Below, in pieces: positions 1 to 8,691 of a stretch of 64,000 bases of DNA (position 1 is the first letter of the stretch; the number at the start of each line of letters is the position of its first letter). This DNA comes from CALAED01 sp035765195. Lineage in GTDB: Bacteria > Actinomycetota > Actinomycetes > Streptosporangiales > Streptosporangiaceae. The position numbers and the translations under genes were made by a program. The stretch lies in NCBI GenBank assembly GCA_035765195.1, contig DASTYC010000038.1, positions 1 through 64,000 of the forward strand, read 5' to 3'. The notes under the pieces were generated by a model. The model did no database searches. It saw only the letters and a program-made list of their open reading frames with translations, and was not told the origin of the DNA.

Positions 1-1004
<1,004 letters not shown>

Positions 1005-1226
1005 GGCCCAACAACCAACCCCACCCACAAACAACAGGCAGAGCCGAAAGCCAAACCCACAAGAAGAATCAAACCCAACAACCCCCACCCCCAACACACC
1101 ACACCACCACAAAGGCAATGCCATGCACACAGGGGCAGAAGCAAAAAAACCAAAGGAACCCCAACCACAAACCCCCAAAAAGAAGGCCCATGGCACAGGG
1201 ACCAAACGCACTGGCTCATTCAAGCA
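1005..1226 (-). other. G/U-rich 16S precursor leader
   Basis: This is the spacer between the mature 16S 5' end and the boxA-like element. The plus strand is almost all A and C, so the transcribed RNA is very rich in G and U. No gene is visible. It should be the precursor segment removed by RNase III and other nucleases during 16S maturation. Confidence 0.6.
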
Positions 1227-1247
1227 CGCTGTTGAGTTCTCAAAAAA
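1227..1247 (-). promoter_or_regulatory. boxA-like / rRNA leader antitermination and processing element
   Basis: The minus strand reads TTTTTTGAGAACTCAACAGCG. The TTTTGAGAACTCAA core is the conserved element found in actinobacterial rRNA leaders, where it serves antitermination and precursor processing. It lies about 220 nt upstream of the mature 16S end. Confidence 0.7.
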
Positions 1248-1278
1248 CGGACACCCACCGCAGAAACCCGCACCACGG

Positions 1279-1335
1279 GCCCCATCGGGGCAATCTATTT
1301 CAAACTTATCAGAGCCTCAGTCGTCGTCTGACCAA
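1279..1335 (-). promoter_or_regulatory. Probable rRNA operon promoter and leader hairpin
   Basis: On the minus strand a TTGGTC -35-like hexamer (1335-1330) is followed after 18 nt by TGATAA (1311-1306). A short hairpin GCCCC-ATC-GGGGC lies at 1279-1291, where actinobacterial rrn transcripts commonly begin with a GCCCC stem. Spacing and position fit a vegetative promoter. Other rrn promoters could lie further upstream. Confidence 0.4.
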
Positions 1336-1706
1336 CTTCTTGGTATGAAGATGGCGACTCAGACTGTGCACTGACACCCAACCCAAGTGGACGGCTCGGA
1401 AACCTTCCGTTTGGCTTGGGATTCGGGCCCTGGACCGGCCGCCGCATCGGCGTCCCGCATCCCTTCGGGCCAACAACTTCAGTTTACACGGACCAGATAC
1501 CGCTCGGACCATGCTTGCCGAAGTCAGCCCCTCCAATATGGCCGTCCGCCGACGTCCCATCGGTTGGGGCGAAGAGAACAGTAAGCCTCCTCGTGGCAAC
1601 GGTCAAACCGGACCCCGGGCCCCGACCAGCCGAATGGCGGTCGACCCCCTGTCCGGGCGTCTCGGGCGGCCGCACGGGCTCCCGCCGTGGCGGTCATGAT
1701 GGTGAC
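1336..1706. other. Intergenic region between rrn promoter and rlmA-like gene
   Basis: This 370-bp gap between divergent transcription units holds no convincing gene. One possible plus-strand promoter for the methyltransferase is TTGCCG (1515-1520), 16 nt, then TATGGC (1537-1542). Nothing else stands out. Confidence 0.4.
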
Positions 1707-2576
1707 GTGCTCAGCGCGATCATCGACTATCTGATCTGCCCCGTATGCGGCGCTGACGTCCATCTGGACGGGCGCTCAATACGTTGCGCGAGCAACCATT
1801 CGTTCGACATCGCCCGGCAGGGTTACGTCAATCTGCTCCCCGGCGGTGCTCAAGCCGGGACGGCCGACACCGCCGCGATGGTGGAGGCACGCGCCGCCTT
1901 CCTCGCCGAAGGCCACTTCGCCTCCCTGGCCCGCCGGCTCACCGATGGCGTGACCGCCCGCACCGACCTCTCCGGCGATCACGCCAGGGCTCCGTTGATC
2001 ATCGATGCGGGCGCCGGCACCGGCTACTACCTCTCGACCGTCCTGGACCGGTGTCCCCATGCGGTCGGCGCCGCCATCGATATCTCCAAGTTCGCGATTC
2101 GCAAGACGGCTCGGGCCCATCCGCGGATCGGCGCCGTGGTCGCGGACCTGTGGAGTCCGCTGCCGATACGACCGGCCGCGGCCGACGCGATCCTCAACGT
2201 CTTCGCGCCCCGCAACCCCGAGGAGTTCCATCGAGTCCTGCGCCCCGACGGCGCGCTGCTCGTGGTCTCCCCCACCGCTCGCCACCTCCAAGAGGTCGTC
2301 CGCCCTCTTCGGCTGCTGACCGTCGACGAGGACAAGGCCGGGCAACTCGACTCGGCGCTCGGTGCGCGTTTCGTCCTCGTTGACAGGGACGAGCACGAGA
2401 TCGACCTGTGGCTTTCCCACCCAGCCGTAGCGGCACTCGCAAGGATGGGTCCGAGTGCTTGGCACCGCACCCCCGCCGACATCGGCCGCCGGCTGGCCGG
2501 CCTGCCCGAGCCGCTCCGCGTGACCGCTTCGTTCACGGTGTCGACCTATCAGGCCCAGCCGATGACTCGGCCGTGA
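1707..2576 (+). CDS. RlmA-family 23S rRNA (guanine-N1)-methyltransferase
   Basis: 289 residues from the GTG at 1707. The frame is open further upstream, but homology begins here. The N-terminus carries the family zinc finger (CPVCG at residues 9-13, then a second Cys and a His in the CASNH segment) and is followed by the SAM-binding motif IIDAGAGTGYYL. Family members methylate N1 of G745 (RlmA-I) or G748 (RlmA-II/TlrB) in helix 35 of 23S rRNA, and the second type gives resistance to tylosin-class macrolides. I cannot tell which base is modified. It sits divergent from the rrn operon with its own upstream region. It is a SAM-dependent cytoplasmic enzyme acting on nascent 23S rRNA. Confidence 0.85.
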   Translation: MLSAIIDYLICPVCGADVHLDGRSIRCASNHSFDIARQGYVNLLPGGAQAGTADTAAMVEARAAFLAEGHFASLARRLTDGVTARTDLSGDHARAPLIIDAGAGTGYYLSTVLDRCPHAVGAAIDISKFAIRKTARAHPRIGAVVADLWSPLPIRPAAADAILNVFAPRNPEEFHRVLRPDGALLVVSPTARHLQEVVRPLRLLTVDEDKAGQLDSALGARFVLVDRDEHEIDLWLSHPAVAALARMGPSAWHRTPADIGRRLAGLPEPLRVTASFTVSTYQAQPMTRP

Positions 2577-2712
2577 TCGGCTTCTCGCCGCGGGCTGTCC
2601 GGATGCGGCCATCGCCAGAATCGTCAAGCGCCGGACGGCACCCACCGGCCGGCAAGAGGAGAGACGTACACGCCCATCCCGCGCGAGCGGCGATAACGTC
2701 GCGACCGACGAG

Positions 2713-3078
2713 TCAGCCGCCCGAACCCTGCTCGGCGACGCGCTTGCGCAGGTCGTCCATGTCCAGCCCGCGCACCTGCTCGATCACGTTCTCCAGTACG
2801 GGCTCGGGCAGCGCGCCGGGCTCGGCGAAGACGATGATCCCGTCCCTGATGGCCATGAGCGTGGGGATCGACGCGATGCCGAACCGCTCGGAGAGCTCCT
2901 GCTCAGCGTCGGTGTCGACCTTCGCGAAAACGATGTCGGGATGACGCTCTGAGACTCGCTCGAAGATCGGGGCGAACATCCGGCAGGGCCCGCACCACGC
3001 CGCCCAGAAGTCGACAAGAACGATGCCTTCCTGCTGCGCGACATCGTCGAAGGTCTCCGCGGTCAGGGTCGTCGTCAT
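2713..3078 (-). CDS. trxA: Thioredoxin
   Basis: 121 residues from ATG at 3078, an ordinary thioredoxin length with a short C-terminal tail. The fold is recognisable: DFWAAWCGPCRMF with redox cysteines C29 and C32, followed by the cis-proline SIPT segment. It reduces protein disulfides in the cytoplasm using thioredoxin reductase, which is not in this window. It is divergent from the sigma factor gene. A GGGAAT-N18-GCT motif ends 32 nt upstream of the ATG, suggesting sigma-R/SigH-type oxidative stress control. Confidence 0.93.
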   Translation of the reverse strand: MTTTLTAETFDDVAQQEGIVLVDFWAAWCGPCRMFAPIFERVSERHPDIVFAKVDTDAEQELSERFGIASIPTLMAIRDGIIVFAEPGALPEPVLENVIEQVRGLDMDDLRKRVAEQGSGG

Positions 3079-3109
3079 GTCTCACGTCTCCTCTTGGTTC
3101 GCGCAGTAG

Positions 3110-3136
3110 AGCGGTGGGGCCACACCGGATATTCCC
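3110..3136 (-). promoter_or_regulatory. Candidate sigma-R-type promoter of thioredoxin
   Basis: The minus strand reads GGGAAT (3136-3131), 18 nt, then GCT (3112-3110). The sigma-R/SigH consensus is GGAAT-N18/19-GTT, so the -10 differs at one base. It ends 32 nt before the thioredoxin ATG. Thioredoxin genes are classic targets of this sigma factor in Streptomyces and Mycobacterium. Confidence 0.5.
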
Positions 3137-3287
3137 GTCCGCCCGGGCCCGGTGCCCCACCCTCGCCGGCCACCCGAGCCGAGACCTACCATGGTGGTAT
3201 CGGTGGAGTGCTCCCACCCCGCGACACTCCCATGGCGCCGAGCCGGCGGCCGCATTCTCGCGAAGCCGTAGTTGAGACCGAACGGCG

Positions 3288-3313
3288 GGAATCACAGATC
3301 CGTAATTAGCGTT
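3288..3313 (+). promoter_or_regulatory. Consensus sigma-R-type promoter of the group-2 sigma factor
   Basis: GGAAT (3288-3292, preceded by G), exactly 18 nt, then GTT (3311-3313). This is a full match to the GGAAT-N18-GTT consensus of sigma-R/SigH. It leaves a 5' leader of about 35 nt with a GGAGAA ribosome-binding site before the sigma factor ATG at 3356. Confidence 0.65.
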
Positions 3314-3355
3314 TGAAGCATTGAGAGAAGTTCAACCCACCGGAGAAGGGTCAGG

Positions 3356-4306
3356 ATGGCTGCGACCGGCCGCATGACGGAGACGCTGGACAAGGACCTT
3401 GTCGGCGCCTACCTGGACGCTATCGGCCGTACTCCGCTCCTCGACGCGGAGCAGGAGGTTGAGCTGTCGAAAGCGATCGAGGCGGGGCTGTACGCACAAC
3501 AGTTGCTGGACGAGGGTCAGGTACCGGCGGAGATCACCCGCGAAGAGCTGACCGAGCTCGTCGAGCAGGGCCTGCGGGCCAAACAGCGCTTTGTCGAGGC
3601 CAACCTGCGCCTCGTCGTATCGATCGCGCGCAAATACCCCACCGATGCCCTCCCCTTTATCGACCTGATCCAGGAGGGCAACCTGGGCCTCATGCGCGCC
3701 GTCGAGAAGTTCGACTACCGGCGCGGATACAAGTTCTCGACCTACGCGACGTGGTGGATCCGCCAGGCCATCGGACGCGGGCTCAGCCATACCGCCCGGG
3801 CCATCCGGCTCCCCGTACACGTCGAGGAGGAGCTGTCCCGGCTGCGCCGGACGGAGCGTACGCTCAGCCGCGATCTCGGTCGTGAGCCCTCCGGCGACGA
3901 GCTGGCCAAGGCCATGGGCGTGGCTCCCGAGCATGTGGCCGACCTGCTGCGCTGGCGGCGGGATCCGGCCAGCCTCGACGCCTCGGTCGACGAGGCCGGG
4001 GAGACCGCGATGGGAGACCTCCTCGAAGACACCGAGACGGTCGACCCGGAGACCGAGGTGCTCGCGCTCGACGACCTCGCCGGTCTCGACCGCCTGCTGG
4101 GCCAGTTGCCGCCCCGGGAGGCGGACATCGTCCGCGCCAGGTTCGGCCTCGACGACGGGGAGCCGCTCTCCTACGCGCAGATCGGCGCCCGCTACGGCCT
4201 CAGCCACAACCGCGTACGACAGATCACCGATCGGTCGCTGCGCCGGCTGCGCCAGTTCGCCGCCGAGACCGAGCTCACCCGGCACGGCGACCGCGCCGCC
4301 GCCTGA
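3356..4306 (+). CDS. Group-2 sigma-70 family RNA polymerase sigma factor (HrdD/SigB-like)
   Basis: 316 residues from ATG at 3356, chosen because GGAGAAGGG precedes it by a normal distance. Sigma regions are present in order: 1.2 (DLVGAYLDAIGRTPLL), 2.1-2.4 (DLIQEGNLGLMRAVEKFDYRRG...FSTYATWWIRQAI), 3, and 4 with a helix-turn-helix (YAQIGARYGLSHNRVRQI). The absence of a long region 1.1 makes it a non-essential, primary-like factor such as HrdD or mycobacterial SigB, not the housekeeping HrdB. Those relatives are known targets of sigma-R/SigH, which agrees with the upstream promoter motif. It is divergent from thioredoxin. Confidence 0.9.
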   Translation: MAATGRMTETLDKDLVGAYLDAIGRTPLLDAEQEVELSKAIEAGLYAQQLLDEGQVPAEITREELTELVEQGLRAKQRFVEANLRLVVSIARKYPTDALPFIDLIQEGNLGLMRAVEKFDYRRGYKFSTYATWWIRQAIGRGLSHTARAIRLPVHVEEELSRLRRTERTLSRDLGREPSGDELAKAMGVAPEHVADLLRWRRDPASLDASVDEAGETAMGDLLEDTETVDPETEVLALDDLAGLDRLLGQLPPREADIVRARFGLDDGEPLSYAQIGARYGLSHNRVRQITDRSLRRLRQFAAETELTRHGDRAAA

Positions 4307-4440
4307 CCGGCCGGTGCTCGTCCGGCCGGTGCTCGTCCGGCCGGTCTCGGCCAGTCCCCTCGACCCTGTCGCCGGCCCGGTCGCCGGCCTGGTCGACGGC
4401 CTGGTCCACGGCCTGGTCCACGGTCTGCCCGCGGGAGCGC
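4307..4440 (+). repeat. Short tandem repeats downstream of the sigma factor
   Basis: Immediately after the sigma factor stop lie about three copies of a 15-nt unit (CCGGCCGGTGCTCGT) and then a run of 12-nt units of the type GGCCTGGTCCAC. Unit lengths are multiples of three and one plus-strand frame stays open through them, but it has no recognisable start or product. The rest of the 282-bp gap to the next gene holds nothing I can name. Confidence 0.7.
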
Positions 4441-4588
4441 CCGGCACCGGCCCGACGGCGCCGTCCGGGGCCTCCACGTCATGATCATCGCCGCCCGGCG
4501 ACGGGCCGCCGCGCTGCCGCACCAGACGTACCGCCGGTACGCACCGTAGCCGGTGCGGGGCACCGCGGGGTGGCCTAGCCTTGCGTCT

Positions 4589-5941
4589 GTGAGCACACAG
4601 TCCGTTCTCCCCCGCGACATCGACGCCTGGCGCGACCTGTCCGCGGCCCAGCAGCCGGACTGGCCGGACGCCGCCGAGGTCCGCGCGGTCACGGCCGAGC
4701 TGGCGACGCTGCCGCCGCTCGTCTTCGCCGGCGAATGCGACCAGCTCAAAGAGCGGCTGGCCGCCGTGGCCGGGGGCGAGGCCTTCGTGCTGCAGGGCGG
4801 TGACTGCGCCGAGACCTTCGCCGGGTCCACCGCCGACGCCGTACGCAACAAGCTCAAGACCTTGCTGCAGATGGCGGTCGTGCTCACGTACGCGGCGAGC
4901 GTGCCGGTCGTCAAGATCGGCCGGTTGGCGGGGCAGTTCGCCAAGCCGCGCTCTCGCCCCACCGAGGTGCGCGACGGGCTGGAGCTGCCCGCCTACCGGG
5001 GCGACGCCGTGAACGGCTTCGACTTCACCCCGGAGGCGCGCCGCCCCGACCCGCGCCGGCTGCTGCGCGCCTACCACTGTTCCGCGGTCACCCTCAACCT
5101 CTGCCGGGCGTTCACGACCGGCGGTTACGCCGACCTTCGGCAGGTGCACGCCTGGAACCAAGACTTCGTGGCGCAGAGCCCGGCGGGCCGCCGCTACGAG
5201 CGGCTGGCCGGCGAGATCGACCGGGCGCTGTCGTTCATGAAGGCCTGTGGCGCCTACCCGGAGGAGCTGCACGGGGTGGAGCTGTACTCCAGCCACGAGG
5301 CGCTGCTGCTGGAGTACGAGCGGGCGCTGACCCGCATCGACACCCGCAGCGGACTCCCGTACGACGTCTCGGCGCACCTGGTGTGGATCGGCGAGCGAAC
5401 CCGGGCCCTCGACGGCGCGCACGTGGAGTTCTTCCGGCACATCCGCAACCCGATCGGGGTCAAACTCGGCCCGACCACCACCGCCGACGAGGCCCTCGCG
5501 CTCATCGACCGGCTCAATCCCGGCGACGAGCCGGGCCGGCTCACGTTCATCACCCGGATGGGCGCGGGCCGGATCCGCGACGTCCTGCCGCCGCTCGTCG
5601 AAAGGGTGACCCAGCGCGGCTCACCGGTCGCCTGGATCTGCGACCCGATGCACGGCAACACGTTCGAGGCGCCGAGCGGGCACAAGACCCGCCGATTCGA
5701 CGACGTCCTCGACGAGGTGGCCGGCTTCTTCGAGGTGCATCGCGCGCTGGGAACCCACCCCGGGGGCATCCACATCGAGTTCACCGGCGACGACGTCACC
5801 GAATGCGTCGGCGGCGGGCATGAGATCGTCGAAGGCGACCTCTACCAGCGTTACGAGACGGCCTGCGACCCGCGGCTCAACCGCCGCCAGTCACTCGACC
5901 TGGCCTTCATGGTCGCCGAGATGTACCGGCGCCAGCACTGA
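4589..5941 (+). CDS. aroG: Class II 3-deoxy-7-phosphoheptulonate synthase
   Basis: 450 residues from GTG at 4589. Condenses phosphoenolpyruvate and erythrose 4-phosphate to DAHP, the first committed step of the shikimate pathway. Plant/actinobacterial type II signatures are present: FVLQGGDCAETF, the KIGRLAGQFAKPRS segment, GVELYSSHEALLL, WICDPMHGNT and the C-terminal HIEFTGDDVTECVGG. Length is normal for the family. Its last 35 bp overlap the end of the convergent ATP-binding protein gene. No shikimate-pathway partner is adjacent. Confidence 0.95.
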   Translation: MSTQSVLPRDIDAWRDLSAAQQPDWPDAAEVRAVTAELATLPPLVFAGECDQLKERLAAVAGGEAFVLQGGDCAETFAGSTADAVRNKLKTLLQMAVVLTYAASVPVVKIGRLAGQFAKPRSRPTEVRDGLELPAYRGDAVNGFDFTPEARRPDPRRLLRAYHCSAVTLNLCRAFTTGGYADLRQVHAWNQDFVAQSPAGRRYERLAGEIDRALSFMKACGAYPEELHGVELYSSHEALLLEYERALTRIDTRSGLPYDVSAHLVWIGERTRALDGAHVEFFRHIRNPIGVKLGPTTTADEALALIDRLNPGDEPGRLTFITRMGAGRIRDVLPPLVERVTQRGSPVAWICDPMHGNTFEAPSGHKTRRFDDVLDEVAGFFEVHRALGTHPGGIHIEFTGDDVTECVGGGHEIVEGDLYQRYETACDPRLNRRQSLDLAFMVAEMYRRQH

Positions 5942-6299
5942 TCTCGGCCCACACCACCTTGCCGCCGGGCAGCAGGTCGGCGCCCCACGCGCTGGCGTAG
6001 TGGTCGACGATGAGCAGGCCCCGGTGTTCTTCTTCCTCGAACCGGGGGACGCTCATCCGGGGCAACTGGCTGGCGCGATCGTGCACCTCGACGCGTACGC
6101 CGGCCGGCCGGCGCACCAACCGCACCTCGAGCGGAGTCCGCGCGTGCCGTACCGCGTTGGCGACGAGCTCGGCGACGATGGCCATCACCGGCTCCTCCTG
6201 GTCGCCCAGGGACCACTTGCGGAGCGTGCGCACCACCAGGCCGCGCGCGCGGACGACCGCTTCCGTCTGGGGGGCGGCGCGCAGCGTCGACTCGATCAT
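5907..6299 (-). CDS. RsbW-like ATP-binding anti-sigma kinase
   Basis: 130 residues. The ATG at 6299 is chosen because GAGGGG lies 5 nt upstream; a GTG at 6305 overlapping the STAS stop codon is also possible. It is a single HATPase domain of the RsbW/SpoIIAB type: N box VAELVANAVRHA, then HRGLLIVDHYASAWG and GKVVWAEI. Such proteins bind a sigma factor or phosphorylate an STAS antagonist. The STAS gene sits directly upstream in the same operon. The 3' end runs 35 bp into the convergent DAHP synthase gene. Confidence 0.85.
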   Translation of the reverse strand: MIESTLRAAPQTEAVVRARGLVVRTLRKWSLGDQEEPVMAIVAELVANAVRHARTPLEVRLVRRPAGVRVEVHDRASQLPRMSVPRFEEEEHRGLLIVDHYASAWGADLLPGGKVVWAEISAGAGTSRRP

Positions 6300-6301
6300 G
6301 A

Positions 6302-6637
6302 TCACCCCTCGGCGGGGTCTCCCGCGGAGGGCTCGCCGATGAGGAATCTGTCCAGCCCGGTCGTGCGCAGCACGTTTTCGACGCGACCGCGCGCCCCGGC
6401 GACGGTGACGGTCACGTCTTTGGCGCGTGCCTGCTTGTACGCACGGACCAGGACGTTGAGCCCGGAGGAGTCGCAAAAGTCGACCCAGGTGAGGTCGACC
6501 ACGATATGTCGCTCCCCTGCGTCCAACAGCCCGCCAAGGCACTCTCGCAGCTCGTCGGAGGAATGCAGATCGATCGAGCCGCGCGCGGACACCGTCACAT
6601 GCTCGTCCTGTCGAGTCGTCTGCAAAGCAAGACCCAC
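6302..6637 (-). CDS. STAS-domain anti-sigma factor antagonist (RsbV-like)
   Basis: 111 residues, one STAS domain. The phosphorylation loop DSSGL lies at residues 56-60, and the following helix and strand pattern is typical of RsbV/SpoIIAA. In partner switching, the unphosphorylated form captures the anti-sigma kinase and frees the sigma factor. It is flanked by a kinase (downstream) and a PP2C phosphatase (upstream, 29-nt gap), so both writer and eraser of the phosphoserine are co-encoded. Confidence 0.88.
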   Translation of the reverse strand: MGLALQTTRQDEHVTVSARGSIDLHSSDELRECLGGLLDAGERHIVVDLTWVDFCDSSGLNVLVRAYKQARAKDVTVTVAGARGRVENVLRTTGLDRFLIGEPSAGDPAEG

Positions 6638-6666
6638 ACGGTCACCCTAACCCGGATCGCGGAATA

Positions 6667-8574
6667 TCACCCGGCGCGTAGCACGATCAACGCGACGTCG
6701 TCGTTCGACGGATTCGTCCCGAACTCGCGCACCGCACGCTGAACGCCCGCCGCCACGGCCCCCGCGCTCATCCCGGTGAACGAGCTGAGCAGCCGTTCCA
6801 GCCCTTGGCCGTCGCCCAGCATACGGTTGCCCTCGCGGCGTTCGGTGACCCCGTCGGTGACGCACAACAGCAACTGCCCCGGCTCCATCGTGAGCCGCTT
6901 CGCGCGGAAGTCCACGTCTTCTTCGAAGACGCCGAGCAGCGGCTGCGGCTCGATGGGGCCCTCGACTCGGCCGTCGGGATACAACAACAGCGGTGGCGGA
7001 TGCCCGGCCGAGACCACCTCGAGGTGCATCTCGCCGCGCTCGTCCACGCTGATCTCACCGTGCAGCAAGGTGAGCAGGCGGGCACGCGGGCCCTCAGCCA
7101 GGATGAGCCGGTTGAGCCTGGCGAGTACGTCCGGCACCGGCAGGCCCTCGCCGGCGAGGATGCGCAGCGCGTATCTGGCCAGCCCGGTCACCGCCGCCGC
7201 CTCCGGGCCGGTGCCGCAGACGTCGCCGATGGCGAACCGCCACCGCGGCCGCCCGATCGGGTCGGGCCGGCTTTCGAACACGTCGTAGAAGTCGCCCCCG
7301 ACCTCGCTGCGCTGGCCGGCCGGCTCGTAGACGACGGCGACGTCGAGACCGGGGATGTCGGGCAGCTCGGGCGGGAGCAGGCTGCGCTGCAACGACCGGC
7401 TCATGGACGTCTGCGCGGTGTAGAGCCGGGCGTTGTCGATCGCAAGGGCGGCGCGCCGGCTCAGTTCCTCGGCCAGATCGAGAATGCCGCTGTCGAACCG
7501 GTCGCCGGGCGGCCGGCCGATGACCATCATGCCGATGCGGCGGCCGCGTGCGATGAGCGGGAACGCGTAGACCTCGTCGGAGGAGCCGCCGGGCACCAGG
7601 CCGTACCACGGACCCGGGTCCTCCACCGGCGGTCCGAGCGCGACGTGGGCGAGCTGTTCGCGCAGGGTGTCGGCCTTGTTCTCGTCGGCGTGCCAGATGT
7701 ACCTCGGCCGGGCCGCGCCGACGTCGTCCACTCCGTACACGGCGCACCACGCCGCCAGCCGCGGCACGACGAGCTGTGCGAGCAGCGCCATCGTCCGTTC
7801 CTGGTCGAGCGTGCCGGCCAGCAGATCGCTCGCCTCGGCGATGAACGCGAGCCAGCCCCGCAGGTCGGACGGCACACCGTCGCCCACCCGCCCGGCGGCC
7901 ACGTCCGGCGGTACCGGGCGCTCCACCTCATCGGGCGCGCCGCGGCCGCCGGCCGCGGCGGGACCGCCGGCGGGGGCGACGGCGTTGTCTGCGGCCCGCG
8001 AAGTATGGGTGGCGCGCGAAGTGCCGGTGGCGGCCGTGGAGGCCGTGGAGGCCGTGGAGGCCGTGACGTCATCCGTGCCCGCCGTGTCCCCGGAGCCCGC
8101 CGCGTCTCGGGAGCGCGCCTCGTCGCCGGTACGAACCTCGTCCCCGGTTTGAGCCTCCTCCGCGGCGCGCGCGGCTTCGGTCGTCCCCGCCCCGTTGCGG
8201 CTGCTGGGCAGGCGGAACCAGACGCTCTTGGCCGTACGCTCGTAGGTCACTCCCCACGAGTCGGCGAGCCGGGCGGTGGAGGGCAGGCCCCGGCCGCTGG
8301 TGGCGCCGATGCCCGGCATCGCGATCGCCCGAGCGGGATGCCGGTCGCGCACCTCGATGTGAACCTGGTCTCCCTCGAGCCGGCAGGACACCTCGAAGGC
8401 GGTGCCGGCATAGGTGACCGCGTTGGTGGCGAGTTCGCTGGTGGCGAGGATGGCATCGTCGGCGATCTCGGCGAGGTCCCAGTCATCGAGGACCTTTCCG
8501 ACGAACCGGCGCGCGGCGCCGACCGATGTGGCCGCCGCGGGGAAATCGGCGGTGACGATGAGTCCTTGCAACAC
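6667..8574 (-). CDS. Fused ATP-binding kinase / GAF / SpoIIE-type PP2C phosphatase
   Basis: 635 residues from GTG at 8574 (AGGGA upstream). The frame stays open far upstream antisense to the histidine kinase, but recognisable sequence starts here. Order: RsbW-like HATPase (about 1-130, ATSELATNAVTYAG and GRGLPSTARLADSWG), a low-complexity Ala/Thr/Asp linker (about 140-210), a GAF-like sensor region, then a SpoIIE/RsbU phosphatase (EVGGDFYDVF, GDVCGTG, SAGHPPPLLL, TDGVTERR, SNDDVALIVL). It likely dephosphorylates the downstream STAS protein while also carrying its own kinase domain. First gene of the minus-strand operon, divergent from the histidine kinase. Confidence 0.88.
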   Translation of the reverse strand: MLQGLIVTADFPAAATSVGAARRFVGKVLDDWDLAEIADDAILATSELATNAVTYAGTAFEVSCRLEGDQVHIEVRDRHPARAIAMPGIGATSGRGLPSTARLADSWGVTYERTAKSVWFRLPSSRNGAGTTEAARAAEEAQTGDEVRTGDEARSRDAAGSGDTAGTDDVTASTASTASTAATGTSRATHTSRAADNAVAPAGGPAAAGGRGAPDEVERPVPPDVAAGRVGDGVPSDLRGWLAFIAEASDLLAGTLDQERTMALLAQLVVPRLAAWCAVYGVDDVGAARPRYIWHADENKADTLREQLAHVALGPPVEDPGPWYGLVPGGSSDEVYAFPLIARGRRIGMMVIGRPPGDRFDSGILDLAEELSRRAALAIDNARLYTAQTSMSRSLQRSLLPPELPDIPGLDVAVVYEPAGQRSEVGGDFYDVFESRPDPIGRPRWRFAIGDVCGTGPEAAAVTGLARYALRILAGEGLPVPDVLARLNRLILAEGPRARLLTLLHGEISVDERGEMHLEVVSAGHPPPLLLYPDGRVEGPIEPQPLLGVFEEDVDFRAKRLTMEPGQLLLCVTDGVTERREGNRMLGDGQGLERLLSSFTGMSAGAVAAGVQRAVREFGTNPSNDDVALIVLRAG

Positions 8575-8691
8575 CTTGTCCCTGGTTCGAAGCGGTGATG
8601 CGGATCGGTGACATCGTGACAGACTGCTGGGAACGGCCCAAGCAGGCCCTAACCCCGCTGACGCGTGGGCCGTGCGTCTGGAGGAAAGCCT

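Noticed and set aside
3332..5440. 702-codon minus-strand frame
   Set aside because: Antisense to the sigma factor and DAHP synthase, both clear genes; no recognisable motifs or start signal.
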